From: an uncultured Erysipelotrichaceae bacterium
Lineage (GTDB): Bacteria > Bacillota_I > Bacilli_A > RFN20 > CAG-826
NCBI GenBank assembly: GCA_902791085.1
Contig: CADAUN010000095.1
Span: 1-5,868, forward strand
Direction: 5' to 3'
DNA: 5,868 bases
Shown here: in pieces, positions 5,854 to 5,868 of the stretch
How positions within the stretch are numbered: position 1 is the first letter of the stretch
Layout: every line of letters starts with the position of its first letter
The notes under the pieces: generated by a model
What the model was told of the DNA's origin: nothing
Databases searched by the model: none
What the model saw: only the letters and a program-made list of their open reading frames with translations
Made by a program: the position numbers and the translations under genes

Positions 5854-5868
5854 ATCAACGTATTTTTC

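Noticed and set aside
1..5868. CRISPR array, tRNA, rRNA or a replication origin
   Set aside because: No regularly spaced repeats, cloverleaf, ribosomal segments or DnaA-box clusters were seen.

Overview
The window looks like a piece of a low-to-moderate-GC, Gram-positive-type (Firmicutes/Mollicutes-related, probably host-associated) genome. The reasons are classic lipobox signal peptides, strong AAGGAG-type ribosome binding sites, tightly spaced co-directional genes, Ser/Thr-rich linkers behind the lipid cysteine, and TGG used for Trp with no in-frame TGA (standard code). The species cannot be named from this sequence.

Layout, left to right, with all convincing genes on the + strand: (1) positions 1-428, the 3' end of a helicase with motifs V and VI visible. 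(2) 429-662, an intergenic stretch with a small palindrome and two short, doubtful reading frames. (3) 663-1692, a complete, visibly more GC-rich insertion sequence of the IS1595 type, with 28-bp terminal inverted repeats (one mismatch) and an 8-bp target duplication TAATCTTT. It encodes a 278-aa zinc-ribbon/DDE-like transposase behind an unusually structured leader. (4) 1780-5806, a compact three-gene cassette encoding an exported protein set: lipoprotein, secreted protein, lipoprotein. It closes with an intrinsic terminator at 5825-5853.

The first two cassette genes are divergent tandem paralogues that differ in predicted anchoring. The first has a lipobox. The second has an ordinary signal peptide and gains five cysteines. 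The third gene is a lipoprotein with a bacterial Ig-like domain flanked by two similar 'G-x-W-x-G' beta-rich modules. The three are probably co-transcribed and act on the cell surface, but no enzymatic function can be assigned.

The most notable signal is the transposase leader (about 723-819). It starts at the predicted transcription start with an 11-bp hairpin. A second 9-bp hairpin swallows the transposase ribosome binding site and is followed by six Ts. The loops of these two hairpins share a perfect 13-base complementarity. This is the architecture of a switchable terminator/RBS sequestrator or a kissing-loop pseudoknot, inside an insertion sequence whose remaining non-coding DNA is minimal. 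It is the best candidate here for something undescribed.
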